DNA of 15,692 nucleotides from Acidimicrobiia bacterium. GTDB lineage: Bacteria; Actinomycetota; Acidimicrobiia; Acidimicrobiales; CATQHL01. Below the pieces are notes generated by a model. That model made no database searches. It worked only from the letters and a program-made list of their open reading frames with translations, and was not told the origin of the DNA. Shown here in pieces: positions 6,683-14,089 of this stretch. Position 1 is the first letter of the stretch. Each line of letters starts with the position of its first letter. Both the position numbers and the translations under genes were made by a program. The stretch is from the NCBI GenBank assembly GCA_021296435.1, contig JAGWAK010000022.1:383-16074 (forward strand), written 5' to 3'.

Positions 6683-8025
6683 CCGGCCGGAACCCAGGCG
6701 ACGTCGGCGCCGAGGGCCCGCAGCTTGCCCACCAGGTCCTCGTGGCCCCGGCTGATGTGGTGGGTGTCTCGCACGATGGTCTCGCCCTCGGCACCCAGCC
6801 CGGCCACAACCAGGGCCGCTCCCGCCCTGATGTCGGTGGCCCGCACCGGGGCGCCGGAGAGGTGCTCTTGGCCCCGCACGATGGCGCAGCGGCCCTCCAC
6901 GCGGATGTCGGCCCCCATGCGCACCAACTCGCCCACGTAACGGAAGCGGTTGGCAAACACGTTCTCGGTCACCAGCCCCACCCCCTCGGCGAGGCTCAGC
7001 ATGGCCACCAGCAGGGGCTGGTAGTCGGTGGCAACACCCGGGTACGGCAGTGTGACGATCTCGGTGGCCCGCAGCCGGTGTGGCGCCATGGCCCACAACC
7101 CGCCCTTGATGGTCGAGGTGCGCAGGTTCATCTCGCCGAGCTTGTCGCAGAGCATCCGCAGGTGGCCCGGCTGGGCGCCGCGCAGGGTGATCTCGCCGCC
7201 GGCGATGCCCACCGCCGCCAGGAAGACGGCCGTCTCGATGCGGTCCGGGACGGGGGTGTGATCCACCGGTGCCAGGGGACCTCCCCCGTTGATGGTGATC
7301 GTCGGGCTGCCGGCACCTAGCACCTCGGCACCCATGCGGTTCAAGAACGCCGCCAAGTCGGCAATCTCGGGCTCCCGGGCGGCGTTGTCGATGACCGTGC
7401 GGCCCTCGGCGGCAGTGGCGGCCATCATGATGTTCTCGGTGGCGCCGACGCTGGGCCACGCCAGGCTCACCTCCTCGCCCTTCAGGACGCTTGCCCGGGC
7501 GTGCACGTAGCCGTGGCTCACGTCGATGTCGACGCCGAGACGTTCCAGGGCCGAGAGATGCATGTCGATGGGGCGGGAACCGAAGTCGTCGCCTCCGGGC
7601 AGCGCCACCATTGCCTCGCCGCAGCGGGCCAGCAGCGGACCGAGCACGGCGATCGATGCCCGCATCCGGCTCACCAGGTCGTAGGAGGCATGCGGTTGCA
7701 GCCGCTCGGGCACCTCCACGTGCAGGACGTCGTCGTCGCTGAATCCCGCCCCGCAGCCGAAGCTTTGCAGCAGGTCGATCATCGTGGTGACATCGGCGAT
7801 GCGAGGGACTCGCCGCAGCGTGAAGCGGCCCTCCGCCAGCGTGGTGGCCGCCAGGAGTTTCAGGACACTGTTCTTGGCGCCGCCGATCTCCAGCTCCCCC
7901 GCGAGGGGGTCGCCGGGCCGCACGCGGATCTCCGCCGGCGCGGGAATGCTGCCCTCCGGCGCGCCAGCTTGGCCGGCCTGCGGGCCGCTGGATTCGGGCG
8001 CGGCGGCCTCCCCGGTGGGATCCAT
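6679..8025 (-). CDS. murA: UDP-N-acetylglucosamine 1-carboxyvinyltransferase MurA (Cys-to-Asp, fosfomycin-insensitive type)
   Basis: MurA catalyses the first committed step of peptidoglycan synthesis, transfer of enolpyruvate from phosphoenolpyruvate to UDP-GlcNAc. The 448-residue protein has a low-complexity Ala/Pro/Gly extension of about 32 residues. The EPSP-synthase-like core then shows the catalytic lysine K51 in GAKNS, the loop PGGDDFGSRPIDMH at 143-156, the aspartate in YPGVATDYQ and the arginine in TDIRAG. The catalytic-loop position that is Cys115 in E. coli is D146 here (codon at 7588-7590). This natural substitution is known from mycobacterial and chlamydial MurA and confers fosfomycin insensitivity with activity retained. 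The start is ATG 8025 behind a CATACT box. It is divergent from the MFS gene and overlaps the small membrane gene at the 3' ends. Confidence 0.96.
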   Translation of the reverse strand: MDPTGEAAAPESSGPQAGQAGAPEGSIPAPAEIRVRPGDPLAGELEIGGAKNSVLKLLAATTLAEGRFTLRRVPRIADVTTMIDLLQSFGCGAGFSDDDVLHVEVPERLQPHASYDLVSRMRASIAVLGPLLARCGEAMVALPGGDDFGSRPIDMHLSALERLGVDIDVSHGYVHARASVLKGEEVSLAWPSVGATENIMMAATAAEGRTVIDNAAREPEIADLAAFLNRMGAEVLGAGSPTITINGGGPLAPVDHTPVPDRIETAVFLAAVGIAGGEITLRGAQPGHLRMLCDKLGEMNLRTSTIKGGLWAMAPHRLRATEIVTLPYPGVATDYQPLLVAMLSLAEGVGLVTENVFANRFRYVGELVRMGADIRVEGRCAIVRGQEHLSGAPVRATDIRAGAALVVAGLGAEGETIVRDTHHISRGHEDLVGKLRALGADVAWVPAG

Positions 8026-8038
8026 CCCCTCAAGTATG
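8026..8038 (-). promoter_or_regulatory. Possible near-leaderless -10 box for murA
   Basis: On the minus strand CATACT (8038-8033) is 7 nt before ATG 8025. It matches the TATAAT consensus at four positions. The intervening TGAGGGG is purine-rich but too close to act as a normal Shine-Dalgarno sequence. Confidence 0.35.
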
Positions 8039-8075
8039 CTCGCCCCATGCCCGGGTCTTCGCGATAGGGGCGCGT

Positions 8076-9746
8076 TTGCCCCGTGTGACCTGCACCGCAG
8101 CGTGCAGCCCGGACGAATTGCAGCGCCTGCTCCGGCCTCGCTCCGATGTCGTGGTCGAGGAGTTGGACCCTTCGGCGCCCGGCAGCACTGACTCCGCCGA
8201 GGCGCCGGTCGATGTCCCCGCTCCCGAGGCCGTCTTCCGGGCGATCGACGGGCCCTTTGCTCACTACCGGCGCACCGTGCACATCCTGGAGCGCCACGAC
8301 GAGGAGTCCGTGGTCCGCCAGCACATCTCGTACCGACTCTCGGTGCCGGTGTGGGGATGGTTCATGACGCCGCTGGCCAACCGGGAGCTGCGCCGGCCCC
8401 GCAGCGACGGCACGCAACCCTTCTGGGCGCCCGCCGAGCGACTGGACCCTCGCGCCGGGCAGGTTCTGGGGGTGCTGTGCCTGCTGTCGGTGGTGGCCGG
8501 CTACCTGGGCACGCTGCTGAGCCAAACCATCACCTTCGCCTTCGACGAATTCGACGCCGGGCTCGCCACTCAGGGCAACACCCTCACCGCGGTGCGCGTG
8601 GGCGTGCTGCTGGCCCTGGCACTGGTGGCTCTGGCCGATCGCCGGGGGCGGCGGCCGATGCTGCTGTTCGCCGCTGTCGCCGGCTGTGTGGTGGCGGCCG
8701 CCGGCGCAGCCTCGACCGGCGTGTGGACCTACGGCACCAGCCAGATGATCTCCCGCAGCCTTTCCACGGCGATGTTCGTACTGCTGCTGGTGGTCGCCGC
8801 CGAGGAAGTTCCCGCCGGGGCGCGGGCCTACGCCGTGTCGGTGCTGACGCTGTCCGCGGGGCTGGGGTCGGGCATGGTGGTGTGGCTGCTGCCCCTGGCC
8901 GACCTGGGGCTGCGCGCCTGGCGCATCCTGTTCCTGGCCCCGCTGCTGGCGCTGCCGCTGGTGCTGTTCTGCGCCCGCCGGCTTCCTGAGAGCAGACGCT
9001 TTGCGCCGAGCGAGGCTGCCGGTCGGGACGCCTCGAACGTGGTGGCGGCCCGCGCCGGCCGGCCCGGAGTTTCCGACCGCCGACGCCGCCGGGCGAGGCG
9101 GCTGCTCCTGCTGGGGTGCGGGGCGCTGCTGTTCAGCCTGTTCGCGGCGCCCGCCTCGCAGTTCCTGAACGAGTTCCTGCGCAGCGAGCGGTCGTTCTCG
9201 GCCGGGAACATCAGCGTCTTCCAGCTCTCCATCAACACGCCCGCGGCGATCGGGGTGCTCATCGGCGGACGCTTCTCCGACATCCGGGGCCGGCGCCGGA
9301 TCGGCGCCTTCGGACTCGCCGCCGGGGCCGCCTTCACGGTGCTGCGCTACGTGGAGGGCGGCTGGCCGATGTGGATGTGGGGCGTTCTGGCGAGCATCTT
9401 CGGCGCCGCCAGCGTCCCGGTGATGGGGGCTTTCGGGGCGGAGCTGTTCGGCACGTCGAATCGTGCCGGGTCCAACGGGCTGATCACGGTCATGGGCGTG
9501 ATCGGCTCCATGATCGGCCTGCAGATCGTGGGCCGCTTCACCGACGCCGGCGGTGAGTTCGGGCACGTCTTCGCCATGATCGCCGGAGCGCCGGTGCTGG
9601 TGGCGCTGCTGATCCTGTTCGCCTTCCCCGAGACAGCCTGGCGCGAGTTGGAGGATCTGAACCCCGAGGACGTGGCGGCCGGAGACGTGGGGTCCGAGGA
9701 CGTGGGGCCTGGGGATCAGGGCGCCTGTCCCCCGCCGCCCGGCTGA
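8076..9746 (+). CDS. MFS transporter with N-terminal soluble SRPBCC-like region
   Basis: The 556-residue protein has a soluble N-terminus of about 125 residues, then a major facilitator core of about 12 hydrophobic segments. The MFS loop motif appears as ALADRRGRRPML (186-197) after segment 2, and a matching half-repeat GGRFSDIRGRRRIG follows in the second half, as in sugar/metabolite:H+ symporters. The N-terminal segment containing GPFAHYRRTVHI and YRLSVPVWGWFMTPLANREL resembles the last strands and helix of an SRPBCC domain, but that is inference. The acidic C-tail contains repeated EDV/GDV units. The start is uncertain: TTG 8076 or GTG 8085 in the same frame. It is divergent from murA by 50 bp and convergent with the hydrolase, with 5 nt between them. 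The substrate is unknown. Confidence 0.85.
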   Translation: MPRVTCTAACSPDELQRLLRPRSDVVVEELDPSAPGSTDSAEAPVDVPAPEAVFRAIDGPFAHYRRTVHILERHDEESVVRQHISYRLSVPVWGWFMTPLANRELRRPRSDGTQPFWAPAERLDPRAGQVLGVLCLLSVVAGYLGTLLSQTITFAFDEFDAGLATQGNTLTAVRVGVLLALALVALADRRGRRPMLLFAAVAGCVVAAAGAASTGVWTYGTSQMISRSLSTAMFVLLLVVAAEEVPAGARAYAVSVLTLSAGLGSGMVVWLLPLADLGLRAWRILFLAPLLALPLVLFCARRLPESRRFAPSEAAGRDASNVVAARAGRPGVSDRRRRRARRLLLLGCGALLFSLFAAPASQFLNEFLRSERSFSAGNISVFQLSINTPAAIGVLIGGRFSDIRGRRRIGAFGLAAGAAFTVLRYVEGGWPMWMWGVLASIFGAASVPVMGAFGAELFGTSNRAGSNGLITVMGVIGSMIGLQIVGRFTDAGGEFGHVFAMIAGAPVLVALLILFAFPETAWRELEDLNPEDVAAGDVGSEDVGPGDQGACPPPPG

Positions 9747-9751
9747 GCCCG

Positions 9752-10339
9752 CTAGCCCCCGGTCGCCTCCAACCAGCTGCGCACAGCGCCGACCACCGCG
9801 TCGTCGTCGGCCGGGCGGGTGTCGTGACCGCGGCCGGGGAGCCACACGTGGGTCACCTCACCGGCGATGGCGGCGGTGTGGGTGACGAACTCATCGGGCG
9901 TGCCGAACGGGTCGCGGTCGCCGCTGACGAAGAGGCAGGGCACCGCCAGGCGGCCGAAGTGGGTCACCCGCAGGTTCCCCGGTCGGCGGGGTGGGTGCAG
10001 CGGGTAGCTCAGCAAGACGAGACCGGCGGCGGGGAGGCCGTCGGCGACCGCCAGCGAGCAGACGCGCCCGCCCATGGAGCGCCCGCCCAGCACGAGGCTC
10101 GCCGGATCGATGGACTCCTCTGCGCACATGGCCCCCGCCTGCTCCGCGATGAAGGGCACCAGCCGTTCGGCCCGCGGTGGTGGCCCCCGGCGGCCGCCGC
10201 TGCGGTGGGGAAACTCCAGGCGCCGCACCGGCAGCGGGGCCAGCGCACGCTCCAGGGCGACCAGGGTGTGATGGTCGGGGTCGCCGCCGGCGCCGGGTGC
10301 CAGAAGCACGCCCCCGGCGGCAGATACGGGTGCGCTCAC
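9752..10339 (-). CDS. Alpha/beta-hydrolase of the KANL3/Tex30-like family
   Basis: This 195-residue compact hydrolase has the nucleophile serine S88 in the elbow GGRSMGGR, an acidic residue in SGDRDPFG (D141 or D143), and the histidine H172 in GRGHDTR, giving a full catalytic triad. The early strand GGVLLAPGAGG forms the oxyanion region, and SYPLHPPRRPGNLR (111-124) is a motif typical of the KANL3/Tex30 or dienelactone-hydrolase-like group. No signal peptide is seen, so it is cytosolic. The substrate is unknown. The start is GTG 10339, overlapping the stop of the J-domain gene by 4 nt (GTGA), so the two are translationally coupled. It is convergent with the MFS transporter. Confidence 0.88.
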   Translation of the reverse strand: MSAPVSAAGGVLLAPGAGGDPDHHTLVALERALAPLPVRRLEFPHRSGGRRGPPPRAERLVPFIAEQAGAMCAEESIDPASLVLGGRSMGGRVCSLAVADGLPAAGLVLLSYPLHPPRRPGNLRVTHFGRLAVPCLFVSGDRDPFGTPDEFVTHTAAIAGEVTHVWLPGRGHDTRPADDDAVVGAVRSWLEATGG

Positions 10340-11028
10340 GACAGCAGGATGCGTCGCGCCTCCACGAGGTCGCTAATCCGCGCACCGGCCTCCCCGTCGG
10401 CACCGCCGGTGTCGGGATGCGCGGTTGCCACCAGGCGCCGGAAGCGCTTCTGAACGTCGGCCGCCACGAGCCCGTCGAGCGATTCCAACTCCAGGATCCC
10501 CAGAGCCCAGGTTTCGTTCTCGGGCACCGGCGCCGGCGCCGCCCGATGGCCGTCAAGGAAACGCAGCAGCTCGCCGTCGCTGCCGCCGGGCCAGGTGAAG
10601 GCGCGCCGCACCGTCGCCAGCACCTCGTGGCGCTTGGATTCGGGCAGGCGGCGGGCGGCGTACACGGCCCCCAGCACGTACTGCGCCGCCGAGCCGCCCC
10701 GGTCGCTGAACTCGAATGCCGGCCGGCCGTTGCTCAGACGCACGAGACGGTGCCGGCTGCGGGTCAGTCCGATCCTGTCCTCCTGCAAGCGATGCCGCAG
10801 GCGCGGCTGGCGGATGCGCTCGCCGCGTGCGATCTGGCCGATCAGCAGGTGCAGGTCGTCGAGGGAGTCCTCGTCCAGCCCCTCGAGGTGACGGCCCACG
10901 ACGCCGGCGAGAAGCACGGCGCCGGGTCGCAGCGGGGGATCCAGAGGCAGCTTGCTGTCGCCGACCGCCACCCGCCGGGTGGGCACCACCGCCCGCGAGT
11001 GGAACGTCACCAACTCGGCCAGGATCAC
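10336..11028 (-). CDS. Protein with C-terminal J-domain (DnaJ-like)
   Basis: The 230-residue product has an N-terminal region of about 185 residues that I do not recognise, rich in Leu and Arg and without membrane segments. At the C-terminus lies a short J-domain-like helix pair: VQKRFRRLVATAHPDTGGADGEAGARISDLVEARRIL, with the HPD tripeptide at 204-206 needed to stimulate DnaK ATPase. The J-domain is C-terminal rather than N-terminal, and the Gly/Phe and zinc regions of DnaJ are missing, so this is a class III type J-protein with an unknown client. The start is GTG 11028, supported by TAGCTT 6 nt upstream. It overlaps the hydrolase gene by 4 nt and is divergent from the dehydrogenase gene. 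Confidence 0.8.
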   Translation of the reverse strand: MILAELVTFHSRAVVPTRRVAVGDSKLPLDPPLRPGAVLLAGVVGRHLEGLDEDSLDDLHLLIGQIARGERIRQPRLRHRLQEDRIGLTRSRHRLVRLSNGRPAFEFSDRGGSAAQYVLGAVYAARRLPESKRHEVLATVRRAFTWPGGSDGELLRFLDGHRAAPAPVPENETWALGILELESLDGLVAADVQKRFRRLVATAHPDTGGADGEAGARISDLVEARRILLS

Positions 11029-11063
11029 CGCCCCAAGCTAACCGGCCCGGAGGGCGCTCTCAC
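11029..11063 (-). promoter_or_regulatory. Leaderless promoter for the J-domain/hydrolase operon
   Basis: On the minus strand TAGCTT (11040-11035) is followed by GGGGCG and then GTG 11028, a 6-nt spacing. A GTGAGA at 11063-11058 lies 17 nt upstream of it and matches TTGACA at four of six positions. This is one half of an 86-bp divergent promoter region. Confidence 0.5.
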
Positions 11064-11102
11064 CGGGAATCAGGCCGCGCGCCTGGCCTCGTGGGGCTGA
11101 AT

Positions 11103-11114
11103 TAGCGTCGTCGT
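11103..11114 (+). promoter_or_regulatory. Leaderless -10 promoter box for the dehydrogenase/oxygenase genes
   Basis: TAGCGT (11103-11108) is exactly 6 nt before GTG 11115. There is no Shine-Dalgarno sequence between them. It faces away from the J-domain promoter in the same short gap. Confidence 0.5.
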
Positions 11115-12083
11115 GTGGCCGCCTCACCCGCCAGCGACCGCCACGAGTCGAGCCGCCGTGACGGCGCGACCGCTCCGTCGGTCGGCTTCATCGGGTTGGG
11201 GAACATGGGGCAGCCGATGTGCCTGCGGCTGCTGCAGGCCGGCCTGCAGGTGGTCGCCCACGACATCGACCCCGCCGCCACCGAGGAGGTCGCCGGTCAC
11301 GGGGCCCTGGCCGCGGGCTCGGCGCGCGTCTGTGCCGAGGAGGCCGACATCCTGCTCACCTCCCTGCCGGCGCCCCGCCACGTGGAGGCCGTCATGGCCG
11401 GCGAGGACGGCGCCCTGAGCGCGCTGCGGCCGGGCGCGGCGTGGGTGGACCTCACGACCGGCAACCCCGAGTCGGTGCGGGAACTGGCCGCGGCGGCTCC
11501 CGCCGGCGTGGCCGTCGTCGACTGCCCGGTCACCGGCGCAGTGGACGGGGCGCGCCGGGGCCAACTGACGCTGTTCGCCGGTGGCGACGGCGAGGCCATC
11601 GACCAGGTCCGGCCGGTGCTGTCGCATCTCGGCACGATCCTGGAGTGCGGGCCGCTCGGCAGCGGCAGCGTCGTCAAGCTGGTCACCAACCAGCTGTGGT
11701 TCGTGGCCGCGGCCGCCCTCGGCGAGGGGTTCGCCGTCGGTCTCGCCAACGGCGTGGAGCTGGGAACGCTCTGGCGGGCGATCCTCGCCAGCGTGGGCGA
11801 CAGCTTCGTGGCCCGCCACGACGCACCCAGCATCTTCGCCGGCCACTGGGATCCGACCTTCCCTCTGCACATGTGCCTCAAAGATCTGGGTCTGCTCGCC
11901 GACCTGGAGACGAACGTCGGAGCCGATCTGCCCGTGACCGCCGGCGCACGGTCAGCGTTCGAGCGTGCCGCCGCCCGCTACGGCGGCGCGGCCGGCGAGA
12001 TGTGCGTGGCCCGCCGGATCGCCGAGGATGCCGGGCTTTCGATGCGCCTGGACGGCGACTGGGTGCCCCACTGGCAGGCCTGA
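11115..12083 (+). CDS. NAD(P)-dependent beta-hydroxyacid dehydrogenase (3-hydroxyisobutyrate dehydrogenase family)
   Basis: The 322-residue protein has a short polar N-terminal extension, then the dinucleotide-binding motif GFIGLGNMGQPM at residues 24-35. The substrate-binding segment is DLTTGNPES (112-120) and the second family motif is DCPVTGAVDGARRGQL (136-151), where most members have VSGG. The catalytic lysine is K188 in GSVVKLVTNQL, and KDLGL (256-260) matches the C-terminal helix motif. The family oxidises beta-hydroxyacids or reduces the corresponding semialdehydes; the true substrate is unknown, and a 6-phosphogluconate-type or imine-reductase-type activity is possible. The start is GTG 11115, supported by the TAGCGT box. 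It is followed after 59 nt by a 2-oxoglutarate oxygenase gene on the same strand, which hints at a two-step oxidation. Confidence 0.9.
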   Translation: MAASPASDRHESSRRDGATAPSVGFIGLGNMGQPMCLRLLQAGLQVVAHDIDPAATEEVAGHGALAAGSARVCAEEADILLTSLPAPRHVEAVMAGEDGALSALRPGAAWVDLTTGNPESVRELAAAAPAGVAVVDCPVTGAVDGARRGQLTLFAGGDGEAIDQVRPVLSHLGTILECGPLGSGSVVKLVTNQLWFVAAAALGEGFAVGLANGVELGTLWRAILASVGDSFVARHDAPSIFAGHWDPTFPLHMCLKDLGLLADLETNVGADLPVTAGARSAFERAAARYGGAAGEMCVARRIAEDAGLSMRLDGDWVPHWQA

Positions 12084-12142
12084 GGGGCCGAGGAACACCC
12101 GATGCCGACAGCCGCTCCCGGCGAGTCCCCCCGGAGCCGCAC

Positions 12143-13030
12143 ATGACCGGCGCGCCCGGCCACGCTGCTCGCAGCCTCGGGCTGGCGGACCTGGTGGATC
12201 TGGAACGCTTCCCGATCGCCGAGCCGTCCTCCCCGAGGTACGTGGCCACCGTCGACGCCGCACGCCGGGGGTTGCGCAGCCTGGGTTGCGCCGTGCTCGA
12301 GGGATTCGTGCGTCCCCAGGCGGTACGGGTTCTGAACGACGAGGTCCTCGAGCGCAAGCACGCCACCCACTACTCCACCGAGATCATCAACCCCTACTTC
12401 CACACGACCGTCGACCCCGCCTACCCGGACGATCACGTCGTCAACACCTTCCTGGAGCGCACCAGCGGCTTCATCCCCGGCGACGCCTGGGATCGCGGCT
12501 GCGCCACCGACACTCTGTTCCGCGCCCCCGAGGTGGCCCGGCTGCTCGCCGACTGCTTGGAGATCGACGAGTTGCACTGCTACGACGATCCCCTGGCCGG
12601 GCTCACCGCCAACATCTGCGACCCCGGCCAGCAATTTACCTGGCACTTCGACACCAACGACTTCGCCGTGACGGTGCTGGTGCAGCCCGCAACCGGCGGC
12701 GGCGTCTTCGAATACGCGCCGGACATTCGCTCGGCCGACGACGAGGCGTTCGAGGCGATCGGGTCCGTGCTGGACGGCGACGGGAGCCGCGTGCACTCCC
12801 TGCACCTGCGGCCCGGTGATCTGCAGATCTTCCGCGGCCGCCACTCACTGCACCGGGTGACGAGGGTCGCGGCGGACTCCTGCCCCCGCCACGCCGCCAT
12901 CTTCGCCTACACGCGTGAGCCGGGCGTGATCGGTCGCGTCGCCCGCACCAGGCAGCTCTTCGGCAGGGTCCTGCCCACCCACGAGCAGGCCGAACGCCAG
13001 AGAGTCCGCTCCGACACGCTGCTGGACTGA
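12143..13030 (+). CDS. 2-oxoglutarate/Fe(II)-dependent oxygenase (BesD/HalD-like, hydroxylase-type)
   Basis: The frame is open far upstream, but ATG 12143 is chosen because GGAG at 12133-12136 is well placed and the upstream part overlaps the dehydrogenase. The 295-residue product has the iron-binding facial triad H168-x-D170 in TWHFDTNDF and a distal H237 in RGRHSLHRVT. R249 is about 12 residues further on and is suited to bind 2-oxoglutarate. GGGVFEYAP (185-193) and LRPGDLQIFRGR (222-233) are the typical cupin strands. The HFDTNDF and FRGRHSLHRV pattern resembles the family containing the amino-acid halogenases BesD and HalD; because D170 is kept rather than Gly, hydroxylation is predicted and not halogenation. 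The substrate is unknown. It lies 59 nt downstream of the dehydrogenase on the same strand. Confidence 0.85.
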   Translation: MTGAPGHAARSLGLADLVDLERFPIAEPSSPRYVATVDAARRGLRSLGCAVLEGFVRPQAVRVLNDEVLERKHATHYSTEIINPYFHTTVDPAYPDDHVVNTFLERTSGFIPGDAWDRGCATDTLFRAPEVARLLADCLEIDELHCYDDPLAGLTANICDPGQQFTWHFDTNDFAVTVLVQPATGGGVFEYAPDIRSADDEAFEAIGSVLDGDGSRVHSLHLRPGDLQIFRGRHSLHRVTRVAADSCPRHAAIFAYTREPGVIGRVARTRQLFGRVLPTHEQAERQRVRSDTLLD

Positions 13031-13063
13031 CCGGGCCAACGCCGCCCACCCACACCCGTCGTA

Positions 13064-13084
13064 CCGGCGAAGGCCGGAGTCCCG
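13064..13084 (+). repeat. Dispersed palindromic repeat, copy 2
   Basis: It reads CCGGCGAAGGCCGGA followed by GTCCCG and matches the copy at 4048-4068 at 20 of 21 positions. It lies between the convergent oxygenase and zinc-ribbon genes, overlapping the start of a longer hairpin. Confidence 0.6.
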
Positions 13085-13108
13085 GACCCGGCCGGCAGGC
13101 GGTCCGGG
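13081..13108. terminator. Terminator-like hairpin between convergent genes
   Basis: CCCGGACC (13081-13088) pairs perfectly with GGTCCGGG (13101-13108) across a 12-nt loop. It lies in the 91-bp gap between two convergent stop codons. There is no T-tract, so termination activity is inferred only from position. Confidence 0.4.
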
Positions 13109-13121
13109 GGGTGAGGGTTCT

Positions 13122-13964
13122 CTACACGAAGTTGTGCAGGATGTCGCGGGTGGTGGTTGCGGCGGTGGCGATCTCGTCCTGCGTGGCGTCGCTGTCCACG
13201 ATGACCAAGAGCGCCTCCACCTGGTTCAGCACGGCCCGCCATGTGCGCGCCTCGAAGCCGAACGGCAGGGCGAGTTGGCGGATCTCCTCGCTGCCGCGGG
13301 CCAGGTTGCGGTTGCCCTTGCGATCGCGGGGGTTGCGCTGCAACCGGTCGCTCGCCACGAACAGCCGGGAGAGCACCTCGTGGGCGTCCACGCCGTCCAG
13401 CCCCGGCCCGAACTCGCCGGAATCGCCCTCGCCGTCGTCACCCGCGAGCTTGTCGAACAGGCCGTCGACCCGCGCCTCGTCGGCTGCAGCAACTTCCAGG
13501 TCACCGTCCTCGTCGAATCCGTAGGCGATACCGGCGGCGTCGAGTGCGCCGGTGAGGCGCCCCAGGTAGTCGTCGTCGAAGTCACTGAGCTCGTAGGCCA
13601 CCCGCAACTCGTCTTCGGCCAGCGCCGGGGCGGCGGCGCGGTCGATAGCCCCCACGAAGGTGTCCACCTGCTCCTCGTCGGCCTCCCGCACAACCAGCAC
13701 CGCACCCTGCCAGGCGTGCGGCAGTCCGGTGCCAAGCAGCAGGCTCTCCATCATCGACCGGGACTGCGAGGAGTACTCGTGCAGGTCGTACTCCAGTTGG
13801 TCCTCGTCGGCCTCGCCCACGTCGGCCACGTTGGCCGGCGGTTCGCTCACTGTGGCGACACCGCACTCCACGCAGGACGCAACTTCAGCCGCGTAACCCG
13901 CACCGCACTGGAAGCACCACACCTGTGGCTCGGAACCGCCCACACCGCTGCTGCACACAACCAT
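13122..13964 (-). CDS. Zinc-ribbon protein with two tandem copies of a small domain, unknown function
   Basis: The 280-residue acidic protein has a zinc ribbon near its N-terminus: CFQCG at 17-21 and CVECG at 31-35. Two similar segments follow. The first (about 57-110) contains LEYDLHEY, then AVLVVREADEEQVDTFVGAI. The second (about 122-174) contains VAYELSDF, then DLEVAAADEARVDGLFDKL. Both have the pattern of a strand, a helix, a strand and a DE-x-x-VD helix, reminiscent of the DUF2007 signal-transducing-like fold. The C-terminal 90 residues are a different helical region ending LHNFV. There is no signal peptide or membrane segment. The start is ATG 13964, with CAGCAT 6 nt upstream. It is divergent from glpX. 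A ligand or protein-binding role is only a guess. Confidence 0.8.
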   Translation of the reverse strand: MVVCSSGVGGSEPQVWCFQCGAGYAAEVASCVECGVATVSEPPANVADVGEADEDQLEYDLHEYSSQSRSMMESLLLGTGLPHAWQGAVLVVREADEEQVDTFVGAIDRAAAPALAEDELRVAYELSDFDDDYLGRLTGALDAAGIAYGFDEDGDLEVAAADEARVDGLFDKLAGDDGEGDSGEFGPGLDGVDAHEVLSRLFVASDRLQRNPRDRKGNRNLARGSEEIRQLALPFGFEARTWRAVLNQVEALLVIVDSDATQDEIATAATTTRDILHNFV

Positions 13965-13976
13965 GGCTCCATGCTG
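13965..13976 (-). promoter_or_regulatory. Possible leaderless -10 box (CAGCAT-N6-ATG)
   Basis: On the minus strand CAGCAT (13976-13971) is 6 nt before ATG 13964. The first base deviates from TANNNT. The GGAGCC between them is too close to the start codon for normal use as a ribosome binding site. Confidence 0.3.
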
Positions 13977-14089
13977 ACACGCCTGGGCCCGTTCCCCAAC
14001 ACATTCGGGGCCGCCTCCGGTCCCCTGCCCCGTCTCTCAGCCCGCCGATCCCCACCACCACGTCCCCCTTCTGGCCCGCGATGCGTCCC

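Noticed and set aside
9650..9745. Possible repeat array in the MFS C-terminal tail
   Set aside because: The EDV/GDV units are short, imperfect and coding, and lack the spacing of a CRISPR or tandem-repeat locus.
7860..9845. A 661-codon open frame on the minus strand
   Set aside because: It is antisense to the MFS transporter and has His/Gln/Arg/Pro-rich composition with no domain; it is a high-GC shadow.
11219..12142. Extension of the oxygenase frame upstream to 11219
   Set aside because: This part overlaps the dehydrogenase gene in another frame and translates to Arg/Gly-rich sequence. ATG 12143 has a good ribosome binding site.
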